A stretch of 64,000 bases of DNA from Bacillus licheniformis DSM 13 = ATCC 14580. GTDB taxonomy: Bacteria; Bacillota; Bacilli; Bacillales; Bacillaceae. The translations under genes and the position numbers were made by a program. The stretch spans positions 3,246,501 through 3,310,500 of the forward strand of contig NC_006270.3 in NCBI RefSeq assembly GCF_000011645.1, written 5' to 3'. Positions 42,834 through 51,678 of this stretch are shown one piece after another (the first letter of the stretch is position 1; each line of letters opens with the position of its first letter). Below the pieces are notes generated by a model. It worked only from the letters and a program-made list of their open reading frames with translations, searched no databases and was not told the DNA's origin.

Positions 42834-43694
42834 CTAACCAGCGGCTACCGATATCACGCCAAGCACCATTAAGGCAGCCGCGATGATCCTCAGTCGTCCG
42901 AAACCTTCGGACAAAAGAACCGCCCCCATCACGGTTCCGATTAAAATGCTGATTTCCCGAACAGGCGCCACATAGCTGACCGGGGCAAATACCATGACAC
43001 TCAGCGCCAAAATATAAGCCAAAGAATTAAAAACCCCGACCCCGACAGCTTCCATCCGGTGATGCTTCCACTCAAACCGGACTTCACTCCAGCTTTTCGC
43101 GGCATAAGGAGTCAATATGACCAGGCGGCCGAGCGTATTGCAATAATCCAGCAGCAATGGCGGAATGAGAAACCGGCTGACCGCTGCTTTATCAAGGAGA
43201 GTATATGCGGCAATAATGCCGCCGACCGCCAGCCCGTAAAGAACCGGTGTGAACGAGCCTGATTCTTTTAACCGCTTCACTCCCCCTGTAAAAAAAAGAA
43301 TGCTGATCACAATCAATAGAATCCCTATAATAGCGGGCAGCGTCAACGTCTCGCCAAAAAAGGCGACCGCCAGCATGCAGGTGAGCAGCGGGCCTGTCCC
43401 CCTCGCGATCGGATAGACAAGGGAGAGATCGCCCTTTTTGTATCCTTTTTGAAGAACAAGAAAAAAGCCCAAGTGAGCAAGGATGCTCGCCATGATGATG
43501 ACAAGCTGCCAGATGCCGATCTCAGGCTTTTCATATATGACGACACCTATGGCCAACGGCGTGTAGATGACGGCTGCAATCGCTGTGAACAGCCAGATAA
43601 ACGGAACGCCTCCATCGGCTTTTTTAGAAAGATAGTTCCACGATGCATGGATAAATGCAGAACATAATAATACGCAAAAACCCACGACAGTCAT
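42834..43694 (-). CDS. EamA-family (DMT) transporter
   Basis: A 286-residue membrane protein with about ten helices in two EamA repeats. The first opens CSAFIHASWNYLSKK; KGDLSLVYPIARGTGPLL closes the first repeat and ALSVMVFAPVSYVAPVREISILIGTV the second, the usual charged-then-proline turn. GGAGGG lies before the ATG. DMT proteins move metabolites such as amino acids out of or into the cell; substrate unknown. It stands 66 bases upstream of yurR on the same strand and may share its transcript. Confidence 0.82.
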   Translation of the reverse strand: MTVVGFCVLLCSAFIHASWNYLSKKADGGVPFIWLFTAIAAVIYTPLAIGVVIYEKPEIGIWQLVIIMASILAHLGFFLVLQKGYKKGDLSLVYPIARGTGPLLTCMLAVAFFGETLTLPAIIGILLIVISILFFTGGVKRLKESGSFTPVLYGLAVGGIIAAYTLLDKAAVSRFLIPPLLLDYCNTLGRLVILTPYAAKSWSEVRFEWKHHRMEAVGVGVFNSLAYILALSVMVFAPVSYVAPVREISILIGTVMGAVLLSEGFGRLRIIAAALMVLGVISVAAG

Positions 43695-43724
43695 TACACA
43701 GCCCTCCGTCCATCATAAAAGAGA

Positions 43725-44108
43725 TCAATGCTTGATGACAATGTAGCGCTTCAATTCCCCGTGCCACTTCTTTCCTTTGACGGCATCCACCCAGACGTCA
43801 TACTTGCCCGGTTTCAGCTTTTTCGTCGGAAAGCTCACCCGAAAATGAGGCTTTCCGCGCGTTAAATGAACATCTCGATAGATCAGGACAGTCCCTTTTT
43901 TATTGATCAGCCTGACGGCAATCATCGTTCCCGTAACAGGGCTTTTTCCAGTGACAACGATCGAAGTGGCTGATTTCGTATATGTATTGGCATCCGTCCT
44001 GAATTTCACCGCGCCTTTGGAAGGCATAGCAAAGGCTTCTGTACTCCCGGCAAATGCGGCCAGCAAGAAAACAGCGGCTATCAACACAGCCTTTTTCAAC
44101 ATTTTCAC
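43725..44108 (-). CDS. Unknown secreted protein
   Basis: A 127-residue protein starting at GTG after AAAGGA. Residues 1-27 are a signal peptide (MKMLKKAVLIAAVFLLAAFA, then AFA before the cut). The mature part of about 100 residues is basic and beta-rich (YTKSATSIVVTGKSP, GTMIAVRLINKKGTVLIYRDV, LKPGKYDVWVDAVKG), suggesting an immunoglobulin-like or beta-sandwich domain. No cysteine and no anchor are present, so it should be free outside the cell. No family is recognised. Confidence 0.7.
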   Translation of the reverse strand: MKMLKKAVLIAAVFLLAAFAGSTEAFAMPSKGAVKFRTDANTYTKSATSIVVTGKSPVTGTMIAVRLINKKGTVLIYRDVHLTRGKPHFRVSFPTKKLKPGKYDVWVDAVKGKKWHGELKRYIVIKH

Positions 44109-44249
44109 TGGTCATATCCTTTCTTATACAGTATGAATGTCACATGCTATACCCTTCATTATACATGACAATATGATCTAATAAAGATATTTGACAAGAA
44201 GATCCTGTTCTTCTTTAATGGACAAATACTGTATAAAGGAGGTGATTTA

Positions 44250-44465
44250 ATGTATTAAGCAAAGATGAAAAAATGAAACCCGCATATAGAAGAAGTTACT
44301 GTTGAAATACAAGGCTATGAATTTACCGGCTTTTCAACTGTCTGTCCCACTTTTATAGAAGAGGGTAAAGAGTATCCCGTCATGATCAAAATTTACCATT
44401 TTCTAATCATGAAGCATTCCCCAATCGTAAAACCTATGATAAAGACCGCGCAAGCTGAGGAGTAA
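44250..44465 (+). pseudogene. Decayed small gene with two early in-frame stops
   Basis: AAAGGAGGTGA is followed by ATG at 44250, but the third codon is TAA and the ninth is TGA. After them the same frame reads NPHIEEVTVEIQGYEFTGFS and TVCPTFIEEGKEYPVMIKIY, a clearly protein-like stretch of about 40 residues. Beyond 44395 the frame runs antisense to the small membrane protein gene and looks random. So the 5-prime part of an unknown gene survives with nonsense mutations. The family is not recognised. Confidence 0.45.
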
Positions 44466-44566
44466 TTCGGATTTTCCATTGACACCTCGCAAATTGCGAA
44501 TCCGGTCCCCACTTCCAAAAGAATAAACAGATAAGATACGATTCTGGATTTTAAATAGCTTGCCAT
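44393..44566 (-). CDS. Small two-helix membrane protein downstream of the second rap
   Basis: A 57-residue peptide, MASYLKSRIVSYLFILLEVG, then TGFAICEVSMENPNYSSACAVFIIGFTIGECFMIRKW. Two hydrophobic helices flank a short polar loop with cysteines. AAAGGTCGG lies before the ATG at 44566. It occupies the place where a phr gene would follow rap, but lacks a Phr-type charged start and peptide tail. A stem (GATTACTT/AAGTAATC, 44587-44614) without T run lies upstream. Function unknown. Confidence 0.5.
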   Translation of the reverse strand: MASYLKSRIVSYLFILLEVGTGFAICEVSMENPNYSSACAVFIIGFTIGECFMIRKW

Positions 44567-44696
44567 AGACCGACCTTTCTTTCTGCGATTACTTAAAATA
44601 ATAATCAAGTAATCAAAATTTGAGGTTTTAATAATGCTGGGGGAAATTCTTTTTTATAGTAAGAAATCCTGCTGCTTTAACTACCCCTAGAACGAT

Positions 44697-45818
44697 TTAG
44701 TTTACATGTAGAAAAGCACTCCTTTGAATTTGTCTTCTCGCATTAACTGTTATCCGGTAGAATTCCACTGCATCTCGAATTTTTTCTTTTTTCTCTAATA
44801 GTTCAGCCGCTATAAGACCGTATTCCTCCATGTCTGCATACTTGCCTTTACTTTCGAAAAACTTGAACGATTCGCGAACCATATCCAGATCAAATGAAAG
44901 ATAAAGCCCTTTTATTAAATCAAACTTTGCAAGCATATCTAAATTCTTGTTCTTTTCAGCCAACTCTTTGCCTTCATAGTATAGGTCATCAGTTATTGAC
45001 AACTTCCCTTGCTTTGCCCTGACATGTGCGAGGTTGAATAATGTTTTTGGCAAAAAACTATGCTTCTCCTCTTTATAAAGGTTCAGAGCTCTTTGAAAAT
45101 TGTAGGTTGCTTTATCGACATCTTCCAATTTATTGTAGCATATTCCGATATTTAAATGTGATGAACCCATAAGATGAAGAATTCCTTGTGTCTCTGACTC
45201 TTTAAGCTCTTTATTTAAATTATGTAGAGCTTTTTCGGGATACATATGATCTAGCCAGTTACCTGCAATAATAAACTGACTTTGTACTCGACGCTCACCG
45301 TAAGTATCATACTTTTTGAATAAGTTATACGCACGACTTGCATAATTCATCGAAAAGATGGTTTGTTTCATATGGTAATACACTTCAGATGCCTTGAAAT
45401 AAAATTCAGCCTTTTCCAGTTCATCACAATCAAAAGAATCGAGTTTTTTCTCGGCATCCCTATAAAAATTCAGCGCAAGGATTAATTCTTTTTGTCTGAA
45501 ATGATACATTCCAGCGAAAAAATGATAATAATAATCCAACATTCCTTCCAGATTATTCTGATCGCGAATCTTTTTGAACTCATCAAAACGACTATTTAAA
45601 TTTACACCGGGTTTAGAATACATATAATCAAGTTGAAGATTATGCCGGAAGAGCAGTAAGTTGTAATAGACAATCACATCCTGATTTTGTTCCATTTGTT
45701 CTAATTCTCGTTCAACTTCTTTCTTAGTATCCTCAGCCTTGCCTGTCCAATTGTTTTTTAAGGCTGTATACCAAAAATTCATTTTCGTCGCAACCAAATC
45801 ATATGGTATCACGCTCAC
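44697..45818 (-). CDS. Second Rap-family protein, without a recognisable Phr
   Basis: A 373-residue Rap homologue. The N-terminal bundle has YDLVATKMNFWYTALKNNWT and MEQNQDVIVYYNLLLFRHN; TPR repeats follow (DYYYHFFAGMYHFRQKELILALNFYRDAEKKL, LHLMGSSHLNIGICYNKLED). The start is GTG with AAGGAAGAGG just upstream. It differs clearly from the Rap at 6534-7640. Target could be Spo0F, ComA or another regulator. No phr-like frame follows it. Base composition is richer in A and T than neighbours, which fits recent acquisition. Confidence 0.88.
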   Translation of the reverse strand: MSVIPYDLVATKMNFWYTALKNNWTGKAEDTKKEVERELEQMEQNQDVIVYYNLLLFRHNLQLDYMYSKPGVNLNSRFDEFKKIRDQNNLEGMLDYYYHFFAGMYHFRQKELILALNFYRDAEKKLDSFDCDELEKAEFYFKASEVYYHMKQTIFSMNYASRAYNLFKKYDTYGERRVQSQFIIAGNWLDHMYPEKALHNLNKELKESETQGILHLMGSSHLNIGICYNKLEDVDKATYNFQRALNLYKEEKHSFLPKTLFNLAHVRAKQGKLSITDDLYYEGKELAEKNKNLDMLAKFDLIKGLYLSFDLDMVRESFKFFESKGKYADMEEYGLIAAELLEKKEKIRDAVEFYRITVNARRQIQRSAFLHVN

Positions 45819-46130
45819 ATATCCTCTTCCTTTCTCGCAAGATTATAATTTTTCTAAAAACCCAAAATAGCAATTCCCTTTTTATTCATAGTCATCATTT
45901 TACATAAAAGTAATAATTTTTCACAACAACATTCTCAGAAATCTTTATAAGTTAGAGGTTTTTTGGCCTAATCAATATGATTCGTTTTCCGTGTTTGGGT
46001 GAATTTTAGAAGTATAGGAAGGAAGGCAGAACAGATGAAGGATTATATTTTCCTGTTGATATGTAATTTGGCATAACTAATCGTTAGGAAGCAAAATTCA
46101 AACCTCTTTTATGAAATAAAAAGCTAAAGA
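45819..46130. other. AT-rich gap between rap and the suf operon
   Basis: No gene of normal size. The only item is a 13-codon plus-strand frame at 46035-46076 (MKDYIFLLICNLA) preceded by AGGAAGG; it is probably not a gene. No clear promoter for the rap gene was read. Confidence 0.4.
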
Positions 46131-46194
46131 AAAAACCGCAGATACATTTCTACGCCTTTTAGAAAATCGATAGGCAATAGATTATATCTGCGGT
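46131..46194 (-). terminator. Terminator of the suf operon, with an unusually long loop
   Basis: CCGCAGATA pairs with TATCTGCGG across about 40 bases, followed by TTTTTT on the minus strand. The loop itself has only weak structure. Confidence 0.6.
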
Positions 46195-46261
46195 ACACAA
46201 ACATAAAGTTTATTCGGGTGCAATCAAATCGAAGTCTGATCACCCCCTTTAGTATCAAGGG

Positions 46262-47659
46262 TTAACCAATAGACCCTTCCATCTCGAACTTGATAAGACG
46301 GTTCATTTCGACTGCGTATTCCATCGGCAGTTCTTTCGTGAACGGCTCGATGAAGCCCATGACGATCATTTCTGTTGCTTCTTCTTCAGAAATACCGCGG
46401 CTCATCAAGTAGAAGAGCTGCTCTTCAGATACTTTTGATACTTTCGCTTCGTGCTCCAATGAAATGTTGTCGTTCAAAATTTCATTGTATGGGATTGTAT
46501 CAGAAGTTGATTTGTTGTCCATGATAAGCGTGTCGCACTCGATGTTTGAGCGGGCGCCTTCGGCTTTGCGTCCGAAGTGTACGATTCCGCGGTATGTGAC
46601 TTTTCCGCCTTGTTTTGAGATTGATTTTGAAACGATTGTGGATGACGTATTCGGTGCAAGGTGAATCATTTTCGCACCGGCATCCTGATGCTGTCCTTTT
46701 CCTGCCAGGGCGATAGAAAGCGTCATGCCGCGCGCGCCTTCGCCTTTCAGGATAACGGCAGGATATTTCATTGTCAGCTTGGAGCCGATGTTTCCGTCGA
46801 TCCATTCCATCGTCGCGTTTTCTTCACAAACCGCACGCTTTGTCACAAGGTTGAAGACGTTGTTCGCCCAGTTTTGAATCGTTGTATAACGGCAGTAGCC
46901 GCCTTTTTTAACGATGATCTCAACAACCGCGCTGTGAAGGGAGTTCGTCGTATAAACAGGTGCTGTACATCCCTCTACATAGTGGACGTGAGCGCCTTCG
47001 TCTACGATGATCAGCGTCCGTTCGAACTGTCCCATGTTTTCTGAGTTGATGCGGAAGTATGCTTGCAGCGGAGTATCCACTTTTACGCCTTTTGGCACGT
47101 AGATGAATGATCCGCCTGACCATACCGCTGAGTTCAAGGCCGCAAACTTGTTGTCAGTCGGCGGGATGACTTTTGCCCAATGCTCGCGGAAAATGTCTTC
47201 ATTTTCTTTGAGGGCGCTGTCTGTGTCTTTGAAGACGATCCCTTGAGACTCAAGGTCTTCTTTCATGTTATGGTAAACGACTTCTGACTCATATTGCGCG
47301 GATACACCGGCCAAATATTTTTGCTCAGCTTCTGGGATTCCGAGCTTGTCAAATGTCTGTTTGATTTCCTCAGGCACTTCGTCCCATGATCTTTCTGAAC
47401 GCTCAGAAGGCTTTACATAGTATGTGATTTCATCAAAGTTTAATGAGTTTAAATCTCCGCCCCATTGCGGCATTGGCATATTGTAGAAGTGTTCAAGAGA
47501 TTTCAAGCGAAAGTCGAGCATCCACTGTGGCTCTTCTTTCATGCGTGAAATTTCTTCAACGATTTCTTTTGTCAATCCCCGCTCTGAACGGAAAATGGAA
47601 ACGTCTTTGTCGGCAAAACCGTATTTATATTCGCCGATATCCGGCATTTTCTTAGCCAT
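46262..47659 (-). CDS. sufB: Fe-S cluster assembly scaffold SufB
   Basis: A 465-residue core component of the SUF scaffold SufBC2D, which builds Fe-S clusters in the cytosol. The beta-helix core includes YFRINSENMGQFERTLIIVDEGAHVHYVEGCTAP and RSNIECDTLIMDNKSTSDTIPYNEI, with the conserved cysteine of the latter near the C-terminal third. The frame is complete. It is the last gene of sufC-sufD-sufS-sufU-sufB, the B. subtilis order, and is separated from sufU by about 18 bases. Confidence 0.96.
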   Translation of the reverse strand: MAKKMPDIGEYKYGFADKDVSIFRSERGLTKEIVEEISRMKEEPQWMLDFRLKSLEHFYNMPMPQWGGDLNSLNFDEITYYVKPSERSERSWDEVPEEIKQTFDKLGIPEAEQKYLAGVSAQYESEVVYHNMKEDLESQGIVFKDTDSALKENEDIFREHWAKVIPPTDNKFAALNSAVWSGGSFIYVPKGVKVDTPLQAYFRINSENMGQFERTLIIVDEGAHVHYVEGCTAPVYTTNSLHSAVVEIIVKKGGYCRYTTIQNWANNVFNLVTKRAVCEENATMEWIDGNIGSKLTMKYPAVILKGEGARGMTLSIALAGKGQHQDAGAKMIHLAPNTSSTIVSKSISKQGGKVTYRGIVHFGRKAEGARSNIECDTLIMDNKSTSDTIPYNEILNDNISLEHEAKVSKVSEEQLFYLMSRGISEEEATEMIVMGFIEPFTKELPMEYAVEMNRLIKFEMEGSIG

Positions 47660-47677
47660 CCATTTTCACTCCAATCT

Positions 47678-48124
47678 TTATTCGTTATCGCTGTTTTCTT
47701 TGGAAACGCCTTTTTCGAGGGCTTTCCATGACAATGTTGCGCATTTAATTCGGGCCGGAAATTTTGAAACGCCTTGCAGAGCTTCAATATCTCCTAAATC
47801 AATCGAATCGTCGTAGTCTTTGCCCTGCATCATATCTGAAAAGATCCGTGACATTTGAAGGGCGGTCTCCACGTCTTTCCCTTTGATCGCCTGTGTCATC
47901 ATAGACGCAGAAGCCATTGAGATTGAGCATCCTTCGCCTTCAAATTTTGCATCTTCTACTTTACCGTCCGTTATCTTCATCGTCAGCCTGATCCGGTCAC
48001 CGCATGTCGGGTTGTTCATGTCAACGACGATGCTGTCATTCAAAACCCCTTTATTTCTCGGGTTTTTATAGTGATCCATAATCACCTGGCGATACAGTGT
48101 ATCCAAGTTCACATTAAAAGACAT
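47678..48124 (-). CDS. sufU: Zinc-dependent sulfurtransferase SufU
   Basis: A 148-residue IscU-like protein that takes persulfide sulfur from SufS and passes it to the SUF scaffold in Bacillus. The zinc ligands C41 and D43 (NPTCGDRIRL), C66 (GEGCSIS) and C128 (RIKCATLSW) are present, as is the Gram-positive insertion between the last two. The start MSFNVNL follows AAAGGAG and overlaps the end of sufS by eleven bases; the extension to 48160 is not supported. Matches B. subtilis SufU in length. Confidence 0.96.
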   Translation of the reverse strand: MSFNVNLDTLYRQVIMDHYKNPRNKGVLNDSIVVDMNNPTCGDRIRLTMKITDGKVEDAKFEGEGCSISMASASMMTQAIKGKDVETALQMSRIFSDMMQGKDYDDSIDLGDIEALQGVSKFPARIKCATLSWKALEKGVSKENSDNE

Positions 48125-49334
48125 TTGTGAAATACTCCTTTGTCTTCTGAAGAGCTTCAATCAGTTTGTCGATGTCTTCTTCCGTATTATACAGATAAAA
48201 GCTCGCTCTTGCAGTGGCGGAGACGTTCAGCCATTTCATTAAAGGCTGCGCGCAGTGATGGCCGGCTCTGACGGCGACCCCTTCTGCATCCAGCACGGTT
48301 GCCACATCGTGCGGATGAACGTCTTCAAGGTTGAACGTCACGAGTCCTGCACGTTCGGCCGGACCATAGACAACAGCGCCTTCAAGCTCTTTAAAGCGCT
48401 CCAGCGCGTATGCCGCCAAACGGTGTTCATGCGCTAATATTTCATCAAGTCCGATGTCTTCAAGGAAGTCAATCGCCGCTCCCAATCCGATCGCGCCGGC
48501 AATGATCGGTGTGCCGGCTTCGAATTTCCAAGGCAGCTCCTTCCAAGTCGATTCGTAAAGACCGACAAAATCGATCATTTCTCCGCCGAATTCTGCAGGT
48601 TCCATGTTTTCAAGCAATGCTTTTTTTCCATACAATACCCCGATTCCGGTCGGACCACACATTTTGTGGGCTGAAAACGTATAGAAATCGCAGTCCAAAT
48701 CCTGGACGTCAATTTTCATGTGCGGCGTGCTTTGCGCACCGTCTACGACCATGACCGCGCCGTGTTCGTGGGCGATTTTGGCCATTTCCTTAATCGGGTT
48801 GATCGTACCGAGAACGTTTGAAACATGCGCTGCAGAGACGATTTTTGTATTTTCCGTCACCGTTTCCCTGACATCGTCCAAGGAAATGGTGCCGTCTTCC
48901 TGAAGCGGAATGTACTTCAGCGTGGCGCCGGTTGCTTTGACAGCCTGCTGCCACGGAATAATATTCGCATGGTGCTCCATCGGTGTAATGACGATTTCAT
49001 CACCGGGCTTAAGGTTTGCGCGGGCATAGCTGAGCGCAACCGTGTTCAGGGCCGTTGTCGTACCCCTTGTGAAAATAATTTCCTGCATCGATTTCGCGTT
49101 TATAAACTTCCTGACCTTCTCACGTGCTCCTTCATATCCATCCGTTGCTTTTGTTCCTAATGTATGGACGCCGCGATGGACATTGGAATTGTAAGAGTTG
49201 TAATACTCATCAAGCGTCTCAATGACGACGCGCGGCTTTTGCGAGGTGGCCGCGCTGTCCAAATAAACGAGATCGTGTCCGTTGACCTGTTGGCTGAGAA
49301 TCGGAAACTGTTCGCGAATATCTTTAGCATTCAT
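48114..49334 (-). CDS. sufS: Cysteine desulfurase SufS
   Basis: A 406-residue PLP enzyme that removes sulfur from cysteine for Fe-S assembly. The PLP lysine is in FSAHKMCGPTG and the catalytic persulfide cysteine in VRAGHHCAQP near the C-terminus. N-terminal VYLDSAATSQKP and THMEHHANIIPWQ-like TPMEHHANIIPW are family marks. Its ATG shares one base with the sufD stop (TAATG), and its end overlaps sufU, so translation of the three is tightly coupled. Confidence 0.96.
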   Translation of the reverse strand: MNAKDIREQFPILSQQVNGHDLVYLDSAATSQKPRVVIETLDEYYNSYNSNVHRGVHTLGTKATDGYEGAREKVRKFINAKSMQEIIFTRGTTTALNTVALSYARANLKPGDEIVITPMEHHANIIPWQQAVKATGATLKYIPLQEDGTISLDDVRETVTENTKIVSAAHVSNVLGTINPIKEMAKIAHEHGAVMVVDGAQSTPHMKIDVQDLDCDFYTFSAHKMCGPTGIGVLYGKKALLENMEPAEFGGEMIDFVGLYESTWKELPWKFEAGTPIIAGAIGLGAAIDFLEDIGLDEILAHEHRLAAYALERFKELEGAVVYGPAERAGLVTFNLEDVHPHDVATVLDAEGVAVRAGHHCAQPLMKWLNVSATARASFYLYNTEEDIDKLIEALQKTKEYFTNVF

Positions 49335-50647
49335 TATTTTACTTTCCTTTCAATCACAGAGACCAGCTGCTTCTTCACGCCTTCAATCGGAAGTTCATTG
49401 ACAACCGGTGCGAGGAAGCCGTAAATGACGAGGCGCTCTGCTTCTTCTTTAGGAATTCCGCGGCTCATCAAATAGTAGAGCTGAACCGGATCGACGCGGC
49501 CGACAGATGCAGCGTGTCCTGCCGTTACATCGTCTTCATCGATTAATAGGATCGGGTTTGCGTCGCCGCGCGCTTTTTCACTCAGCATAAGAACGCGTGA
49601 CTCCTGCTCTGCATTTGATTTTGACGCGCCGTGCTCGATCTTTCCGATACCGTTGAAGATCGAAGACGCGGAATCTTTCATAACGCCGTGTTTTAAAATA
49701 TAGCCTTCTGAATGCTTTCCGTGGTGAATGATTTGCGTTGTAAAGTTTTGAGTCTGTTCTCCTCTGCCGACGACAACCGTTTTCGTATCGCCGAATGTGC
49801 CGTCTCCATGCAGATTCGTCGTGTTTTCAGAAATGGTGTCTCCGTCATTCATCAAACCGAGCGCCCATTCAATTTTGCTGTCGCGTCCGAGTGCAGTTCC
49901 GCGGCGGCTGACATAAGCCGTTACCCCTGCGGAAAGGTTGTCGACGGCTCCGTATTGCACGCGGGCATTCGCGCCTGTGATCACTTCTGACACGATGTTA
50001 AAGACCGCTTCCTTAGGATTCACCGTGCTGATGTAGTTTTCTACATATGTGACGGCACTGTTGTCATCTGCAACGACAAGTACATGGTTGAAAAGCGTTG
50101 TATCGTTGCTTTCATGGACATAAACAGCCTGCACCGGAGCTTCCAGCTCGACGTTTTTCGGTACGTAAAGGAAGGCTCCGCCGTTCAGGAGGGCTGCATG
50201 CAATGCAGTTAATTTATGCTCATCGGCTTTTACGCCGTCTTTCATAAAGTACTTTTTGACAAGCTCGCCGTGTTCGCGGAACGCAGTATGAATATCTGTA
50301 AAGATGACGCCTTTATCCTGCAGCTCTTTTGAAAGAGAAAGGTAAGCCGGCGTCTGGTCTCTCTGGACATAAAGCGTTTTGTCTTCATTTCCAAGATCGA
50401 TCAGCGATTTGACCTCATCTGAAAGATCATCCAAAGAATCAAGCGGTTTATTTTCTACAGTATGCTTATCAAACCGTGTAAAATTCCAATTTGTAATTTT
50501 TGTTTTATCAGGTTTCGGCAGCGGCAGATCTTCTGCTTTTTCAAGCGCTTCTAAGCGTAGATCTTGCAGCCATGCCGGTTCCTGGTGCTTCTCAGAGAAG
50601 CTTTTGACATATTCCCGATCTACAGATAGTTTTGTTTCCAATGTCAT
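49334..50647 (-). CDS. sufD: Fe-S cluster assembly protein SufD
   Basis: A 437-residue SufD subunit of the SufBC2D scaffold, paralogous to SufB. Core features are GGAFLYVPKNVELEAPVQAVYVHES, the IEWALGLMNDGDTISENTTNLHGDG stretch, and AGHAASVGRVDPVQLYYLMSRGIPKEEAERLVIYGFLAPV at the C-terminus, shared with SufB. Spacing to sufC is 17 bases. Its C-terminal codon overlaps the sufS start. Cytosolic. Confidence 0.95.
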   Translation of the reverse strand: MTLETKLSVDREYVKSFSEKHQEPAWLQDLRLEALEKAEDLPLPKPDKTKITNWNFTRFDKHTVENKPLDSLDDLSDEVKSLIDLGNEDKTLYVQRDQTPAYLSLSKELQDKGVIFTDIHTAFREHGELVKKYFMKDGVKADEHKLTALHAALLNGGAFLYVPKNVELEAPVQAVYVHESNDTTLFNHVLVVADDNSAVTYVENYISTVNPKEAVFNIVSEVITGANARVQYGAVDNLSAGVTAYVSRRGTALGRDSKIEWALGLMNDGDTISENTTNLHGDGTFGDTKTVVVGRGEQTQNFTTQIIHHGKHSEGYILKHGVMKDSASSIFNGIGKIEHGASKSNAEQESRVLMLSEKARGDANPILLIDEDDVTAGHAASVGRVDPVQLYYLMSRGIPKEEAERLVIYGFLAPVVNELPIEGVKKQLVSVIERKVK

Positions 50648-50664
50648 GTTTATCCCCCTAACGC

Positions 50665-51450
50665 TTACGCTTCTTGACCGACAGTTTCGTCTTCGATTCC
50701 AAGCTCATGCTTAATCCAGTCATATCCTTCAGCCTCAAGGCGCTGTGCAAGTTCAGGTCCGCCGGATTTCACGACGCGGCCCTGCATCATGACGTGCACA
50801 TGGTCAGGCGTAATGTAGTTCAAGAGGCGCTGATAGTGCGTGATGATCAGGCAGCCAAAGTTCTCGCCGCGCATTTTGTTGATTCCTTTTGAAACGACTT
50901 TAAGGGCGTCGATATCCAAACCTGAATCGATTTCGTCAAGAATCGCGATTTTCGGTTCGATCATCATCAGCTGAAGGATCTCGTTGCGCTTTTTCTCACC
51001 GCCTGAAAAACCTTCGTTCAGGTAGCGCTGCGCCATATCAGGGTCCATTTCAAGAAATTCCATGTTTTCGTCCATTTTGCGGATGAATTTCATTAAAGAA
51101 ATCTCGTCGCCTTCTTCTCTGCGCGCGTTGATCGCTGAACGGAGAAAATCGGCATTTGTAACACCGCTGATTTCACTCGGATACTGCATAGCCAAAAACA
51201 GACCGGCTTGAGCGCGCTCGTCCACTTCCATTTCCAGAACGTCCTTGCCGTCCAGCGTGATGCTTCCTTTCGTCACTTCGTATTTAGGGTGTCCCATGAT
51301 CGCCGCGGATAAAGTTGATTTACCCGTTCCGTTCGGTCCCATTACAGCGTGGAATTCCCCGCCTTTTATTTCAAGGTTTACACCTTTTAAAATCTCTTTC
51401 CCTTCAATCTCAACGTGAAGATCTTTGATTGTTAATGTCGAAGCAGCCAT
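50665..51450 (-). CDS. sufC: Fe-S cluster assembly ATPase SufC
   Basis: A 261-residue ABC-type ATPase that drives SufB-SufD remodelling. Walker A is MGPNGTGKSTL, the signature is FSGGEKKRNE, Walker B is KIAILDEIDSGLD, and the switch histidine is in LIITHYQRLL. The start MAASTLTIKDL follows GGAGG at eight bases; the extension to 51465 is not supported, and the length matches B. subtilis SufC. First gene of the operon, with a promoter at 51506-51535 and a Fur-like sequence in the leader. Confidence 0.96.
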   Translation of the reverse strand: MAASTLTIKDLHVEIEGKEILKGVNLEIKGGEFHAVMGPNGTGKSTLSAAIMGHPKYEVTKGSITLDGKDVLEMEVDERAQAGLFLAMQYPSEISGVTNADFLRSAINARREEGDEISLMKFIRKMDENMEFLEMDPDMAQRYLNEGFSGGEKKRNEILQLMMIEPKIAILDEIDSGLDIDALKVVSKGINKMRGENFGCLIITHYQRLLNYITPDHVHVMMQGRVVKSGGPELAQRLEAEGYDWIKHELGIEDETVGQEA

Positions 51451-51470
51451 GAAATATACCTCCAATTATA

Positions 51471-51535
51471 GATAATCATCATTCTCAATTTATTCTCATT
51501 CTAATTTTATAACAAATGAAAATTGAATACAACAA
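51471..51535 (-). promoter_or_regulatory. suf promoter and Fur-box-like leader
   Basis: Minus strand TTGTTG, 18 bp, TATAAA at 51506-51535. Just downstream, 51471-51500 holds TGAGAAT twice and GATGATTATC, which together resemble the Bacillus Fur box (TGATAAT-N-ATTATCA) imperfectly. The next base pairs reach the sufC Shine-Dalgarno site. Confidence 0.4.
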
Positions 51536-51678
51536 TAGTCTTCCTATCTTTTCGTGTACATGTTCTCAAGTTTAACAAAAAACGATTTGTTCTTAAAGAG
51601 ATTGGGACAAGAAAACTTCCCGGGGCAGAAAAGCGGAATTTATTACCAAGCTGTCGAAAACAATCGGTACATCCGTCA

